Positions 1-9,519 of a stretch of 64,000 bases of DNA are shown here, piece by piece (position 1 is the stretch's first letter; every line of letters starts with the position of its first letter). A program made the position numbers and the translations under genes. This DNA comes from Pseudonocardia sediminis (GTDB lineage Bacteria; Actinomycetota; Actinomycetes; Mycobacteriales; Pseudonocardiaceae). A model generated the notes under the pieces. It made no database searches and was not told the origin of the DNA. It saw only the letters and a program-made list of their open reading frames with translations. Location: positions 2,664,001 through 2,728,000 of the forward strand of contig NZ_SHKL01000001.1 in assembly GCF_004217185.1 (NCBI RefSeq), in the 5' to 3' direction.

Positions 1-2078
1 ACGCCGGGCCGGAGAGGCGGGTCGCCGACCTGCGCCGCAGGCTCGCCGTCGCTGCGGTCCTCGCCGTTCCGCTCGCCGACATGTCGCTGGCATTATCCCT
101 GTTCCCGGAACTGCGGTTCTCCGGCTGGGAATGGGTGTTCCTCGCGCTGGCGGCGCCGATGGTGGGGTGGTGCGCCTGGCCGTTCCACCGTGCCGCGCTG
201 AACGGGTTGCGGCACCGCACGTCGTCGATGGACACGCTGGTCTCGCTCGGCGTCGTCGCGGCGACGGCATGGTCTCTCTGGGTGATCTTCCGCGGCGGGG
301 CGGCGGAGCCGGGCTTCGGCACCGGGTGGGCCGCACTGACCCGGACCGACGACGCCCTGTACCTCGACGTCGCCGCGGTCGTGATCACGTTCCTGCTGGC
401 CGGCCGGTTCTTCGAGGCGCGGGCCAAGCGCACGGCGGGTTCGGCCATGCGTGCACTGCTCGCCTGGGGGGCCAAGGACGTCGAGGTCCTCCGGGACGGC
501 CGGGCGGTCCGCGTCCCGGTCGCCGACCTTCTCCTCGGCGACCGTTTCACGGTGCGTCCGGGGGAGAAGGTCGCGACGGACGCGGTGGTCGTCGAGGGTC
601 GCTCCGCGCTGGACACGAGCGTCATCACGGGTGAGGCGGTACCCCGCGAGGTCCTGCCCGGTGACGACGTGGTGGGCGGCACGGTGAACACGGGCGGGCG
701 GCTCGTCCTGCAGGCGACCCGGGTCGGGGCCGACACCCAGCTGTCGCGGATGGCCCGTCTCGTCGAGCAGGCCCAGGAGGGCAAGGCCTCGGCCCAACGC
801 CTGGCCGACCGGGTCTCGGCGGTGTTCGTCCCGGCCGTCGTCGTCCTCGCGCTCGCCACCCTCGCCGGCTGGCTGCTCGCCGGGCAGCCGGTGTCCGCCG
901 CCGTCACGGCCTCGATCGCCGTGCTCATCGTGGCCTGCCCCTGCGCACTCGGGCTGGCCACCCCGACGGCGATCCTGGTCGGTACCGGGCGGGGCGCTCA
1001 GCTCGGCATCTTCCTCAAGGGACCCCAGGCCCTCGAGTCGACCCGGGCGCTGGACACGGTCGTCTTCGACAAGACCGGCACCCTCACCGAGGGGCGGATG
1101 CGCGTCGACGAGATCCGCGCCGGCGCGGGATCCCCACCTGACGAGATCCTGGCCGTCGCCGCAGCCGTCGAGCAGGCCTCCGAGCACCCGATCGCCGCGG
1201 CGATCGTCGCGGCGGGCCCGGACCGTCCCCCGTCGGTCGAGGACTTCGAGGCCCTCGCCGGCCTCGGCGCCCGGGGCCGGGTCGGCCGCCGCGAGGTGCT
1301 CATCGGCCGACCGCGGCTGCTGGCCGAACACGGCTACCCGCCGGACCCGGACCTCGACGAGGAACGGCATCGTATGGAGGCGCAGGGCACCACGGTCGTC
1401 GTGGTCGGCTGGGACGACAGGGTCCGGGGGCTCCTGGCGGTGACCGACCAGGTCCGCCCGACGGCGGCGGCCGCCGTGACCGCCCTGCGGCAGCTCGGGC
1501 TCACCCCCGTGATGCTCACCGGCGACAACCCCCGTACGGCCGCCGCGGTCGCCGAGGCCGTAGGGATCGACGACCACGACGGCGGCGTGATCGCCGAGGC
1601 GATGCCCGAGGACAAGGTCGAGGTCGTCCGTCGCCTCCGGTCGCAGGGGCGGACGGTCGCCGTGATCGGCGACGGGATCAACGACGCCGCGGCCCTCGCC
1701 GCCGCCGACCTCGGCATCGCGGTGGGCCGCGGAACCGACGCCGCGATCGAGGCGGCCGACGTGGTCCTCGGCCGCGACGATCTCCTGATCGTCGCCGACG
1801 CCGTCGAGCTTGCCCGGCGTACCCACCGGACGATCCGCTGGAACCTGGTGTGGGCGTTCGGCTACAACGTCGCGGCGCTGCCGCTCGCCGTCGCCGGACT
1901 GCTCAACCCGCTGATCGCGGGCGCGGCGATGGCGTTGTCCTCGGTGTTCGTCGTCGCCCACAGCCTGCGGCTGAGACGGTTCGAGCCAAGCCGGCCATCG
2001 CCGACCCCGTCCGGCGCCTCGCGATGTTCCACGGTGCCCGGACTTGGGCGTGACCATCGACGGCCGGTGGCGCGGTGA
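1..2078 (+). CDS. Cu(I)-exporting P1B-type ATPase, 5' end outside window
   Basis: This is the C-terminal two thirds of a copper-translocating P-type ATPase that pumps Cu(I) out of the cytoplasm. The frame is already open at base 3, upstream of the first ATG (81), and reads an RRRLAVAAVLAVP stretch typical of CopA before TM1, so the true start and any metal-binding domain lie to the left. Visible motifs are TGEAVP (actuator), the membrane CPC in ACPCALG, the phosphorylated Asp in DKTGTLTEG and the hinge GDGIND. The YN..P in GYNVAALP and the MxxSS in MALSS are the P1B-1 copper signatures. The last roughly 30 residues are proline/arginine-rich and unlike the family end. It is a paralogue of the copA at 28205-30505. 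Confidence 0.93.
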   Translation, partial: AGPERRVADLRRRLAVAAVLAVPLADMSLALSLFPELRFSGWEWVFLALAAPMVGWCAWPFHRAALNGLRHRTSSMDTLVSLGVVAATAWSLWVIFRGGAAEPGFGTGWAALTRTDDALYLDVAAVVITFLLAGRFFEARAKRTAGSAMRALLAWGAKDVEVLRDGRAVRVPVADLLLGDRFTVRPGEKVATDAVVVEGRSALDTSVITGEAVPREVLPGDDVVGGTVNTGGRLVLQATRVGADTQLSRMARLVEQAQEGKASAQRLADRVSAVFVPAVVVLALATLAGWLLAGQPVSAAVTASIAVLIVACPCALGLATPTAILVGTGRGAQLGIFLKGPQALESTRALDTVVFDKTGTLTEGRMRVDEIRAGAGSPPDEILAVAAAVEQASEHPIAAAIVAAGPDRPPSVEDFEALAGLGARGRVGRREVLIGRPRLLAEHGYPPDPDLDEERHRMEAQGTTVVVVGWDDRVRGLLAVTDQVRPTAAAAVTALRQLGLTPVMLTGDNPRTAAAVAEAVGIDDHDGGVIAEAMPEDKVEVVRRLRSQGRTVAVIGDGINDAAALAAADLGIAVGRGTDAAIEAADVVLGRDDLLIVADAVELARRTHRTIRWNLVWAFGYNVAALPLAVAGLLNPLIAGAAMALSSVFVVAHSLRLRRFEPSRPSPTPSGASRCSTVPGLGRDHRRPVAR

Positions 2079-2185
2079 TCGCCTTGCCGCCGGTGGGCCC
2101 GAGCCGTAGGTGAGGCGTCGGGGCGCAGATGACGGCGGCCGATCTCACTCCGTTCCCCGGAGGGGCGGACCCGGGCCCGGGCAGC

Positions 2186-3256
2186 TCAGCGGGGGAGTCC
2201 CTCGCCGGACGTCGCGAAGTGGGCAACGGTCCCCGCGACGGTGCGGAGGTAGTTGTTCAGCACGACGGTGTTGACGTTGTCGAGGCGATCGCACGCCGCG
2301 TGGTAGCAGCGGTCGAATGCCAGACCCGGTTGTCCACCCCACCGTCGAGCCTGGTCCTCGCTCTTGGTCCCGCTGTCCCCGTTCTCCGCTCCACCGCTTG
2401 GGATGCCCGCTTCGACGAACGGCGATTCGTCGTCTCCGACGAACTCGATGGTCTCCGGGCCGGGCACCGTCCGGCTCATCCGGTCGGCGAGTACGCGGGC
2501 GACCGCGGCCGAACCAGGAGGGCCGGCCGTCGCCGCGTCGTCGCCCTTCCCGCCCTGCACGAAGTAACCCGCGTTCGGTGACGCGGCCATGTCGACGTTC
2601 AGGTATAGCTTGATCTTGCGGCGATCGTCGGCGGACAGGCCGTCCAGGTAGCTCGTCGAACCCACCAGTCCTTCCTCCTCCGAACCGAAGAAGGCGAACC
2701 GGATGGCGTTCCGGGGCGGCGGCGAGGCGCTCAGGCGGGTCGCGATCTCCAGCAGGATCGCCACACCCGATCCGTTGTCGACCATGCCCGGGCCCTCGCG
2801 AACGGAGTCCAGATGCGCTCCGACGACGACGACCTGTCCTGTGTCGCCGTTTCGCGTCTGCGCGATGACGTTCCGGAGAGAGCCGTCGCCGCCGGTGCCC
2901 TCCTCATCAGGAGGCTCGTACGACGGGGTGGTGACGTCGAGGCCGGCTGCGTCCACCACCCCGACCACGTAGTCGACACTTGCGTCGTATCCCGGTCCTG
3001 GGGAAGCACGGTTGCCCCCGTTCCGGTCGGCGATCTCCTGCAGCGCTCGGAGGTGGGCCAGCGCACCGGTCTCGCTCACCTCGCCCGAGAGCGCTCCAAC
3101 CAGCTCTCCGTCGGGTGAGACGACGGCCGGGGGTTGGCCGATCGGTGGTGCCTCTCGGGTCGCCGATCCGCAGGCCGATACCAAGACAGCGGCCACGGCC
3201 ACGGCCACGGTGGTCAACGCCCCACGGCTCCGCTCCGATCCCGTCGCCCAGAACAT
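2186..3256 (-). CDS. exported M28 family zinc aminopeptidase (lipoprotein)
   Basis: Predicted secreted metallo-aminopeptidase of the Streptomyces/PepX M28 type. I start it at the ATG at 3256 because GGGAGG lies 8 nt upstream and the protein then begins with a basic, hydrophobic signal ending in the lipobox LVSAC. Zinc-site motifs are HLDSV, the D in VDNGSG, the catalytic/ligand Glu pair in FGSEEEG, the Asp in NVDMA and a late His in CYHAACD. It probably acts outside the cell on short peptides. It converges with the ATPase gene and stands alone, with a 280-nt gap before the next gene. The frame stays open upstream to 3373 but without a good ribosome site. Confidence 0.9.
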   Translation of the reverse strand: MFWATGSERSRGALTTVAVAVAAVLVSACGSATREAPPIGQPPAVVSPDGELVGALSGEVSETGALAHLRALQEIADRNGGNRASPGPGYDASVDYVVGVVDAAGLDVTTPSYEPPDEEGTGGDGSLRNVIAQTRNGDTGQVVVVGAHLDSVREGPGMVDNGSGVAILLEIATRLSASPPPRNAIRFAFFGSEEEGLVGSTSYLDGLSADDRRKIKLYLNVDMAASPNAGYFVQGGKGDDAATAGPPGSAAVARVLADRMSRTVPGPETIEFVGDDESPFVEAGIPSGGAENGDSGTKSEDQARRWGGQPGLAFDRCYHAACDRLDNVNTVVLNNYLRTVAGTVAHFATSGEGLPR

Positions 3257-3537
3257 CACAACAGCCTCCCTGAACGTCGCCGGAGCCCTGAGCGCCGGGA
3301 TCTGCGTGACGGCGGCGCTCTCGCCGTCACGGGAAGACCATCCCGCGCGACAGTGCCGCGGACAACGGGCCAAACAGTCGAATTGCCTTGCCGTTGTCCG
3401 ATTTGCGAAGTGGATCGATCGTTGCCTGCGGTGGTCGCTGTCCGACCGGGCACTGCACGTCTGATTCCGACCTCGGCTAACCTCGGCGATATGTCCGGGT
3501 CGTACGACTCGGACGCCAACGCTGCCGGGAGGTCGTC

Positions 3538-4125
3538 ATGGCTCGCGCCGCGGCTGCCCCGATCCGCGCAGCGGTGATGTTCGCCGCCGTCGCCACAGTG
3601 TGTGTGGCGGTCGGAATGGACATCCTGGCCGGAGAGCACGCGTCACACACCCTGACGGTGGGTCTGATCGCAGGTGTCGTCGCGGTGATGAGGCTGCGTC
3701 TGGCAGGGAGCTACCAGGGATACTTCGCTTCCCTCAGCGGAGCGATCGTCGCCCAGCCCGCCCTGCACGCCGCGTCCAAGCTGTTCCCGCCCGCGCCGGA
3801 GACTGTCGCCGGGCATGCTGCCGAGTCGTCGGTCTCGTTGGCTCACGTACTGCTGGCCGCGCTGGTCGTCGCCGTGATCACCGGCGCCGAGAGCCTGTTT
3901 CTGCTGCTGTCCTCGGTGCGTCCGATTGCTCGACTGGCGTGCCTGATCACGCGTCCGGCCGCGCCCCGGGGGCCCATCCAGCCCCGGCGTCGGCCCAGCG
4001 CCACAGCGATCGTCCGTCGCTTCGTCGAGGCGGACGTCTCCCTGCGTGGCCCTCCCAGGCGGCGCACTCGCCGCCGCCTGACCGAACCCGGCTCCGACGC
4101 GCTCGGAGCGCCGGCGTTCGCGTAG
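3538..4125 (+). CDS. small integral membrane protein, unknown function
   Basis: A 195-residue protein with a good GGGAGG ribosome site 5 nt before the ATG. Hydrophobic segments lie at roughly residues 9-28, 40-52 and 105-128. The last about 60 residues are Arg/Pro-rich and probably cytoplasmic. I do not recognise a family. It is followed by the GNAT gene after about 100 nt on the same strand. The clean start and membrane pattern make it a likely real gene. Confidence 0.6.
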   Translation: MARAAAAPIRAAVMFAAVATVCVAVGMDILAGEHASHTLTVGLIAGVVAVMRLRLAGSYQGYFASLSGAIVAQPALHAASKLFPPAPETVAGHAAESSVSLAHVLLAALVVAVITGAESLFLLLSSVRPIARLACLITRPAAPRGPIQPRRRPSATAIVRRFVEADVSLRGPPRRRTRRRLTEPGSDALGAPAFA

Positions 4126-4232
4126 CGCTCCTGCGCGATCCGAGTCTTGGGACCCGACCGGTGGTGGCGAGACCGAGCCGTCCTGCCCGTCGACTCGTTC
4201 TTCTCCCACGGGTCGCGTCCCTGGAGTCACGT

Positions 4233-4985
4233 ATGTACGCATTTCCACTCGCCGGCTGCCGGGATCCCGCTGCTGCTCTGCCGACATCCACCTCACCCGT
4301 TCCCCGAAACGGACAGGTGTTCATCCGTACCGCCGTCTCCGGTGACCTGGAGGCCACGGCCGCTCTTCAGATCGTCGACCTGCCGATGGGGCTGTTCCCG
4401 AGTCTGGGTCGCGGGTTCGTGGCTCGCTGGCATCGGACGTTCCTCGACAGTGCCCACGCCGTCGCGCTTGTCGGGGTGCGTCGCCACGAGGGCGACCTCG
4501 ACGAGGTGCTGGGTTTCCTGGTCGGGACCACCGACCGGGGGGCGTTTCGCCGCGAGGTGCTGACACGCCACCGGTTCGGACTCGTGCTCCGCGGAGTCAC
4601 GGCTCTCGTCGTCCGGCCCCGCGTCCTCGCCGGGTTCCTCCGGACGCGGTTGCTCCCGTACATGCGTCGCCTCGGCTCCCCCGATGTGTCCACACACTCC
4701 GGTGACGCGGGTCGCCCGGGCACCGTCGGCGATCTGACCGCCATCGCGGTGAGCGTGTCGGCGCGGCGAGGCGGGACCGGTCGCCGGCTGGCCGAGATCT
4801 ACCTGGCCCGGTGTGCCGCGGCGGGCGCCGACCGGGTGGAGCTGGTCACGACGGCGGAATCGACCGGTGCGCACGAGTTCTACTCGAAGACCGGGTGGAC
4901 GGCGCTGGAGGTCGGCCGCACCCGGGACGGGCTCAGGGTCCAGCGGTTCGGTCGTCACCCGGGGTCTCCGGAAGGCGTGACGTGA
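4233..4985 (+). CDS. GNAT family N-acetyltransferase
   Basis: Predicted acetyl-CoA-dependent N-acetyltransferase, substrate unknown. The ATG at 4233 is preceded by GGAG at 6 nt. The fold starts near residue 30 (VFIRTAVSGDLEATAALQ). The acetyl-CoA-binding motif A is the TAIAVSVSARRGGTGRRLAE stretch near residue 175, and motif B follows in TTAESTGAHEFYSKTGW. Its stop overlaps the GTG of the downstream M15-like gene (GTGA), implying translational coupling with the cell-wall genes. It could modify a peptidoglycan or amino-sugar precursor, but that is inference from position only. Confidence 0.8.
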   Translation: MYAFPLAGCRDPAAALPTSTSPVPRNGQVFIRTAVSGDLEATAALQIVDLPMGLFPSLGRGFVARWHRTFLDSAHAVALVGVRRHEGDLDEVLGFLVGTTDRGAFRREVLTRHRFGLVLRGVTALVVRPRVLAGFLRTRLLPYMRRLGSPDVSTHSGDAGRPGTVGDLTAIAVSVSARRGGTGRRLAEIYLARCAAAGADRVELVTTAESTGAHEFYSKTGWTALEVGRTRDGLRVQRFGRHPGSPEGVT

Positions 4986-5984
4986 GGCTGTCACGGGCGC
5001 TGGCACTGATCGCCACGACGGCCGTCGGAATGGCCGGTGTAGGGGTTGCCGTGGCCGTGGGTCCGGACACCGTGCCGGGTGCGGGAACCGATCCGACGCC
5101 GCTACCGGGGGTTGCCGAAAGCCCCGGTCTCGACGGCTCCGGACGCGTCCCCGTCCGGCGGAGAGGTCCGGGCCGATCTCAAACGGCCGGCCACGGAGTT
5201 CGTCGAGCGGGTGGGAACCTGGGCAAGGGCCACCCCGCCGGATCCGCCGGCGCAGGTGACGAACGCCGGGTATCCCCGGGAGCTCGCCGCGACCGCCGGG
5301 CCGCTGTTCGACCGTCCGTCGCCGCGGGCCATCACCGAGGTCGTCTACCCGCAGCTGGGCGGCCTGACCCCGACCACGGCCAGCGTCATCGTGGTCGCGC
5401 GGCAGACGCTGCCGGGCGCTCCGGCGGCCGGTGCCCGCGAGGTCACCCTGGACGTCCGTCTCAGGTACGTGGGGCGAAGCTGGGTGGTCTCACCCGTCGT
5501 CGATCCACCGCGGCCGGAGAGTGTGCGTGCGCGCACCGGGGGGCCGTCGACCGAGGGCCGGTCGCTGCTCGCCTCCGCCCGCGCGGACCTGCCGGGCCCG
5601 GTGCGCCACGACGTGGAGACGCGCCGGCTCGGCGACCGCGTGATCGGGATGGTCCGGGCACTGGCCCGTGGGTACGAGATCGAGTTGCAGGTCGCCGTCT
5701 CGGGTCATCCCGGCACGGTCTTCCCCAGCACGCGGCTGTCCAACCATGCGGTGGGTCGAGCCGTCGACGTCCGGTCCATCAACGGCACCCGTGTCGCCGA
5801 CATCCGCCGCGACGACCCACTGCTCGTTCGGTTCATGGTGGACGCGGCACGGGCCGGCGCCACCGAGGTCGGTGGCCCGATCGTGCCGCCGGGACGGGGG
5901 TTCTTCACCGACGAGGTCCATCAGGACCACATCCATGTCGGATTCACCCCGGGCAAGCCTGCTGCAGCGGCGAGCTCGTCATGA
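4982..5984 (+). CDS. exported M15-like D-Ala-D-Ala carboxypeptidase-type protein, frameshifted
   Basis: Starts at GTG 4982 inside the GNAT stop. The first about 40 codons read a signal peptide (LSRALALIATTAVGMAGVG). The remainder is in a frame shifted by +1 from about 5100-5150, where APDASPSGGEVRADLKR begins. The C-terminal domain carries SNHAVGRAVDV and HQDHIHVGF, the zinc His/Asp/HxH pattern of M15/VanY-type peptidases. It would trim peptidoglycan stem peptides outside the membrane. The stop overlaps the ATG of murJ (ATGA). One extra base near 5110-5130 would explain the break, so this is either a sequencing error or a recent inactivation. Confidence 0.7.
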
Positions 5985-7639
5985 CCGCTCGCCGGGCGGA
6001 CTCCGCTGGATCGGCGGCGTGCGGCGTCCGGCCCGACGAGGGGGGTCTTCGGCAGGTCTCGTGGCTGGCTGCGGGGACCGCGCTCTCCCGGGCAACCGGC
6101 TTCGTCCGCACCTCGGTGTGGGCGGCGGCGCTGGGGCTCTACACGGTGGGGAGCGCGTTCTCGATCGCGAACACCGTTCCGACGGTCCTGTACACGCTGC
6201 TGGCCGGCGGGGCGGTGAGCGCGGTGTTCGTGCCCCAGCTCGTCCGGGCGCTGAACCGGGGTGAGGCCGAGGGTGCGGCCTACGCCGACCGCCTGCTCAC
6301 CGTGATCATCGTGGTGCTCGGCCCGGCGACGATCGGTGCGGTGTTCGCCGCGCCCGTCCTCGCCGGGCTGTACGCGGGGAAGGGATGGAGCCGGGCCGAG
6401 CTCGATCTGGCCGCAGCCTTCCTGGCGTGGTGCCTGCCACAGGTGTTCTTCTACGGGGTCTTCGGCGTACTGAGCCAGGTTCTCCAGGCCCGTGGGCGGC
6501 CCGGGCCGATGATGTGGGCGCCGATCGCGAACAACGTGATCGCCATCGCGGTCGGCGTGGTGTTCCTCGTCTACGGGTCGGCCGAGACCGGTCCGCAGCC
6601 GGATGCGGTTGCATCGATCTCGACGACGGAGATCGCGCTGCTCGGCGGCGGCGCCTCGCTCGGGGTCGTGGTCCAGGCGCTGATCCTCGTCCCGGCGCTG
6701 CGCACGGTCGGGTACCGGTTCCGACCTCGGCTCGACCTGCGCGGCTCGGGTCTGGGCCGGTCGGCCCGGTTGGCGGTCTGGACCCTCGTGTTCGTTGCGG
6801 CGAACCAGGTCGCCTACTCGGTGACCGTCGTGATCGCCAACACGGCGGGCAAGGCAGCAGAGGGTTCTGCGCAGTGGGCTGCGGGACTGCCCACCTACAC
6901 GAACGCCTACATGATCATGCTGGTCTCGCACGCCCTGGTCGCGGTGTCGCTTGCGAACGCGCGGACTCGTTCGATGAGCGACGCTTCCGTGCGGGGCCGG
7001 GCTGCAGAGGCCGGTGTCGCGGTCGGTCGGTCCCTGCGTGATGCCGGACGGGTGCTCGTCCCGGTGGCCGCCGCCACCGCCGTCATGGCTCCGACCGTGA
7101 CGCGACTGCTGTTCCCCGGCAACCCCGTGCCCGACACGCTCTACATGGGGCTGGTGCTCGCGTGTTTCGCGCCGTCCATCGTCATCTACTCGGCCCAGTT
7201 CCTCGTCGTCCGTGGCCTGTACGTCCTGGAGGACACACGCCGGCCGGCCCTGGTCCAGCTCCTCATCACGGGGTTGCAGATCCTGCTCGCCGTGTTGGCG
7301 GGCTCCGTTCTGCCGCCGGAGTGGGTGGTGGCGGGTCTGGCGGCGAGCTTTGCTCTCGCCTACCTCGCGGGGCTCGTCCTCAGCGTGAGGCTGCTCCACC
7401 GGGCCACCGGTGAACCGGGCCTTCGCGGGCTTGCCGTCAGCTACGGGCAGAACCTGATTGCAGCTTTGCCGGCGGCCGGAGCCGCCTGGATCATCAGCCG
7501 GCTCGTGGTCGAGCAGTGGGGGCCCGGACTCATCGCTGGAGCGGTCGCACTGCTGAGCGGAGCCATCGTCTTCTGTGCCGGCTACAAGACGGTATCGCAG
7601 GTCTTCGAGAACGCGGTGCACGGCGAGAATGCACCGTAG
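5981..7639 (+). CDS. murJ: MurJ/MviN-type lipid II flippase
   Basis: A 552-residue polytopic membrane protein of the MOP superfamily. N-terminal motifs such as GTALSRATGFVRTSVWAAAL and IANTVPTVLYTLLAGGAVSA are typical of MurJ, which flips lipid II across the cytoplasmic membrane for peptidoglycan synthesis. The start ATG overlaps the stop of the M15-like gene, and three genes (GNAT, M15, murJ) form a tightly packed set. Because it sits in an accessory neighbourhood it may be a second copy rather than the housekeeping one. No domain beyond the transmembrane core is visible. Confidence 0.88.
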   Translation: MTARRADSAGSAACGVRPDEGGLRQVSWLAAGTALSRATGFVRTSVWAAALGLYTVGSAFSIANTVPTVLYTLLAGGAVSAVFVPQLVRALNRGEAEGAAYADRLLTVIIVVLGPATIGAVFAAPVLAGLYAGKGWSRAELDLAAAFLAWCLPQVFFYGVFGVLSQVLQARGRPGPMMWAPIANNVIAIAVGVVFLVYGSAETGPQPDAVASISTTEIALLGGGASLGVVVQALILVPALRTVGYRFRPRLDLRGSGLGRSARLAVWTLVFVAANQVAYSVTVVIANTAGKAAEGSAQWAAGLPTYTNAYMIMLVSHALVAVSLANARTRSMSDASVRGRAAEAGVAVGRSLRDAGRVLVPVAAATAVMAPTVTRLLFPGNPVPDTLYMGLVLACFAPSIVIYSAQFLVVRGLYVLEDTRRPALVQLLITGLQILLAVLAGSVLPPEWVVAGLAASFALAYLAGLVLSVRLLHRATGEPGLRGLAVSYGQNLIAALPAAGAAWIISRLVVEQWGPGLIAGAVALLSGAIVFCAGYKTVSQVFENAVHGENAP

Positions 7640-7825
7640 AAGAACCTTTCTCGAGCAGGCACGGTCGGTGCCGCTCGATGGCAATAGAGAGAATCGTGAG
7701 CCGAGCAGGTCGGAAGGGAGGTGCGGCAAACCGAGGCGGGTGCCTCGCACTTCCATGCGCCTCGGATCTTCAGATGCATCAGTCCTGCAGTAGCGCCGTT
7801 GTCGCATTCATTCTTTCGGTTTACC

Positions 7826-7865
7826 GTGACGGTTCGAACGCCAGAAGAAGGGCTCGAACCGTCAC
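7826..7865 (+). promoter_or_regulatory. 12-bp perfect inverted repeat abutting the MFS start
   Basis: GTGACGGTTCGA at 7826-7837 is repeated in reverse complement at 7854-7865. The second arm ends on the base before the ATG at 7866. The purine-rich AGAAGAAGGG that could serve as ribosome site lies in the 16-nt loop. It may be an operator for a dimeric repressor, an mRNA hairpin that gates translation, or both. Confidence 0.6.
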
Positions 7866-9197
7866 ATGCGAATCCTGCTCCGCAACCGCGCCTACCGACG
7901 CCTGTTCACAGCCCAGGTGCTGGCTCTGGTCGGTACCGGCCTGGCCACCGTGGCCCTCGGACTTCTGGCCTATGACCTGGCCGGCGGGCGGGCCAGCGAG
8001 GTGCTCGGCACGGCTCTAGGGATCAAGATGATCGCCTACGTGGCAGTGTCGCCGCTGGTGGGAGCGTTGGCGGACCGGGTGTCACGCCGGCTCCTGATGG
8101 TGAGCGCCGACGCCGTGCGCGCAGGTGTGGTCCTGCTGCTGCCGTTCGTGGACCAGGTGTGGCAGGTGCACGTGCTGATCGCCGTCCTGCAGGCGGCCTC
8201 GGCTGCGTTCACGCCGACTTTCCAGGCCGTCCTGCCCGATGTTCTCCCCGACGAACGTGACTACACGAGCGCGTTGTCTGCGTCACAGATAGCGGTGAGC
8301 ATGGAGAACATCGCGAGCCCGCTGCTGGCCGCAGCTCTTCTTCTGATCGTCGATTTTCACTCGCTGTTCGTCGGAACCGCGATCGGATTCGTCTGTTCCG
8401 CAGTTCTGGTCGTGGGCGCGGTGGTGCCGGCAGCTCCGCGGAGCGACCGGAGCAGGTTCGCCGACCGTCTCGTGGTCGGCGTCCGGATCTTCACCCGCAC
8501 ACCGCGGCTGCGTGCGGTCATGGCCCTGAACATGGTGGTGGCCACCTGTGGAGTGATCACGCTGGTGAGCACGGTGAACGTCGTGCGGGACCTTCTCGGA
8601 GGTAGCGAGTCCGACGTCGCTCTTCTGCTGGCGGTCAGTGGCGCGGGAACGGCGGTCACTGCGCTCGCGGTGTCGGCCCTGCTGCGCGACCGTGGCGAGC
8701 GGGTCGTGATGCTGGCCGGAGCCGGAGTCTCGGTCGGTGCCGTCGCCATGGCGTTCGTTCTGGCGTTCTGGCCGTCGTGGCCGCTGGCCGCAGGGGCGTG
8801 GTTCGCCATCGGATGTGGCACCGCTCTGGTCGTCGTCCCGGTCGGCCGGGTCGTTCGCTCCTCCGCGTCCCCGGCCGATCGCCCGGCGGCCTTCGCCGCG
8901 CAGTTCTCGCTGTCGCACCTGTGCTGGCTGCTGACCTACCCCCTCACCGGATGGTTGGGATCACTCGCCGGGTTCACCACCGCATGGGGTGTCCTGCTCG
9001 TCCTGGTCGTGGCGGCGTCGGTGGCCGCCGTTCGGCTGTGGCCGCGTGCGCTACCGCAGACGATTCGCCATGGCCACACCGAGCCTGTCGACCACAACCA
9101 TCTGGATGCGCAGGCGGTATGGGACGGAGCGGTATGGGTGCACACCCATCACATCGTCATCGACCCTGACCACACTCGCTGGCCGACGCCGGTATGA
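7866..9197 (+). CDS. MFS exporter with His-rich C-terminal tail (NreB-like)
   Basis: A 443-residue major-facilitator transporter with the motif-A loop GALADRVSRRL after TM2 and about 12 hydrophobic segments. After the last helix (about residue 400) the cytoplasmic tail contains HGHTEPVDHNH and HTHHIVIDPDH. That tail suggests metal-ion binding, as in NreB-type nickel/cobalt exporters, although the substrate is inferred only. The gene is alone on its strand. The start is set by the inverted repeat that ends at its ATG. Confidence 0.82.
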   Translation: MRILLRNRAYRRLFTAQVLALVGTGLATVALGLLAYDLAGGRASEVLGTALGIKMIAYVAVSPLVGALADRVSRRLLMVSADAVRAGVVLLLPFVDQVWQVHVLIAVLQAASAAFTPTFQAVLPDVLPDERDYTSALSASQIAVSMENIASPLLAAALLLIVDFHSLFVGTAIGFVCSAVLVVGAVVPAAPRSDRSRFADRLVVGVRIFTRTPRLRAVMALNMVVATCGVITLVSTVNVVRDLLGGSESDVALLLAVSGAGTAVTALAVSALLRDRGERVVMLAGAGVSVGAVAMAFVLAFWPSWPLAAGAWFAIGCGTALVVVPVGRVVRSSASPADRPAAFAAQFSLSHLCWLLTYPLTGWLGSLAGFTTAWGVLLVLVVAASVAAVRLWPRALPQTIRHGHTEPVDHNHLDAQAVWDGAVWVHTHHIVIDPDHTRWPTPV

Positions 9198-9519
9198 GTG
9201 CACGCACCGCGGCTGTCGCTGTTCTGCCGGGCTCATCACTCAGCATGAAAGGTTCGTCGGGACCAACGACGGCAGCCACCGGTACCGAGCATGTCCTGAC
9301 CGTGCTGGGCGATCGTGGGCACGACACGCTCGTGGTCGTTCTGTTCCACTGTGGTGGTCCCGTGTCCTGCCCAACGGCGAGGTCCGGCTCGACTCGAACA
9401 GCCGGCTTTCGTTGACCGGACAGGCCCGGGAACAACGACGGTCGACAGCGATGATGGCTGGCGGTGCTGGGCACATGTGATACTCGGGTGGCGATATCGG
9501 GTTCGTCACTGGAGGTCGG
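9198..9519. other. 322-nt gap before the PadR gene
   Basis: A 73-codon frame (9194-9415) overlaps the MFS stop by ATGA, but its composition (Ser/Thr/Gly-rich, no motif) does not convince me that it is a gene. The right end (9477-9519) holds the PadR promoter region, duplicated at 10974-11017. Confidence 0.4.
9477..9519 (+). promoter_or_regulatory. PadR promoter/operator region, copy A of a repeat
   Basis: Contains GATAC...GGCGATATCGG with the palindrome CGATATCG at 9492-9499, immediately before the PadR ribosome site (GGAGG 9511-9515). The GATA(T/C)...CGATA pattern recurs before the APC gene (11101) and the ArsC-like gene (12468). It is a likely autoregulatory PadR site. Confidence 0.5.

Noticed and set aside
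5100-5150. Programmed +1 frameshift in the M15-like gene
   Set aside because: No slippery site or stop at the shift point, and similar one-base breaks occur in unrelated genes, so an indel is simpler.
5046-5984. Starting the M15-like gene at ATG 5046
   Set aside because: That start gives no signal peptide or ribosome site, whereas GTG 4982 in the other frame gives both and a coupled start.
5921-7807. A 628-codon frame antisense to murJ
   Set aside because: Low-complexity Arg/Asp/Gly/His composition typical of GC-rich antisense frames; the murJ frame has clear family motifs.
9194-9415. 73-codon frame overlapping the MFS stop by ATGA
   Set aside because: No motif and unconvincing composition; the overlap alone is not enough.
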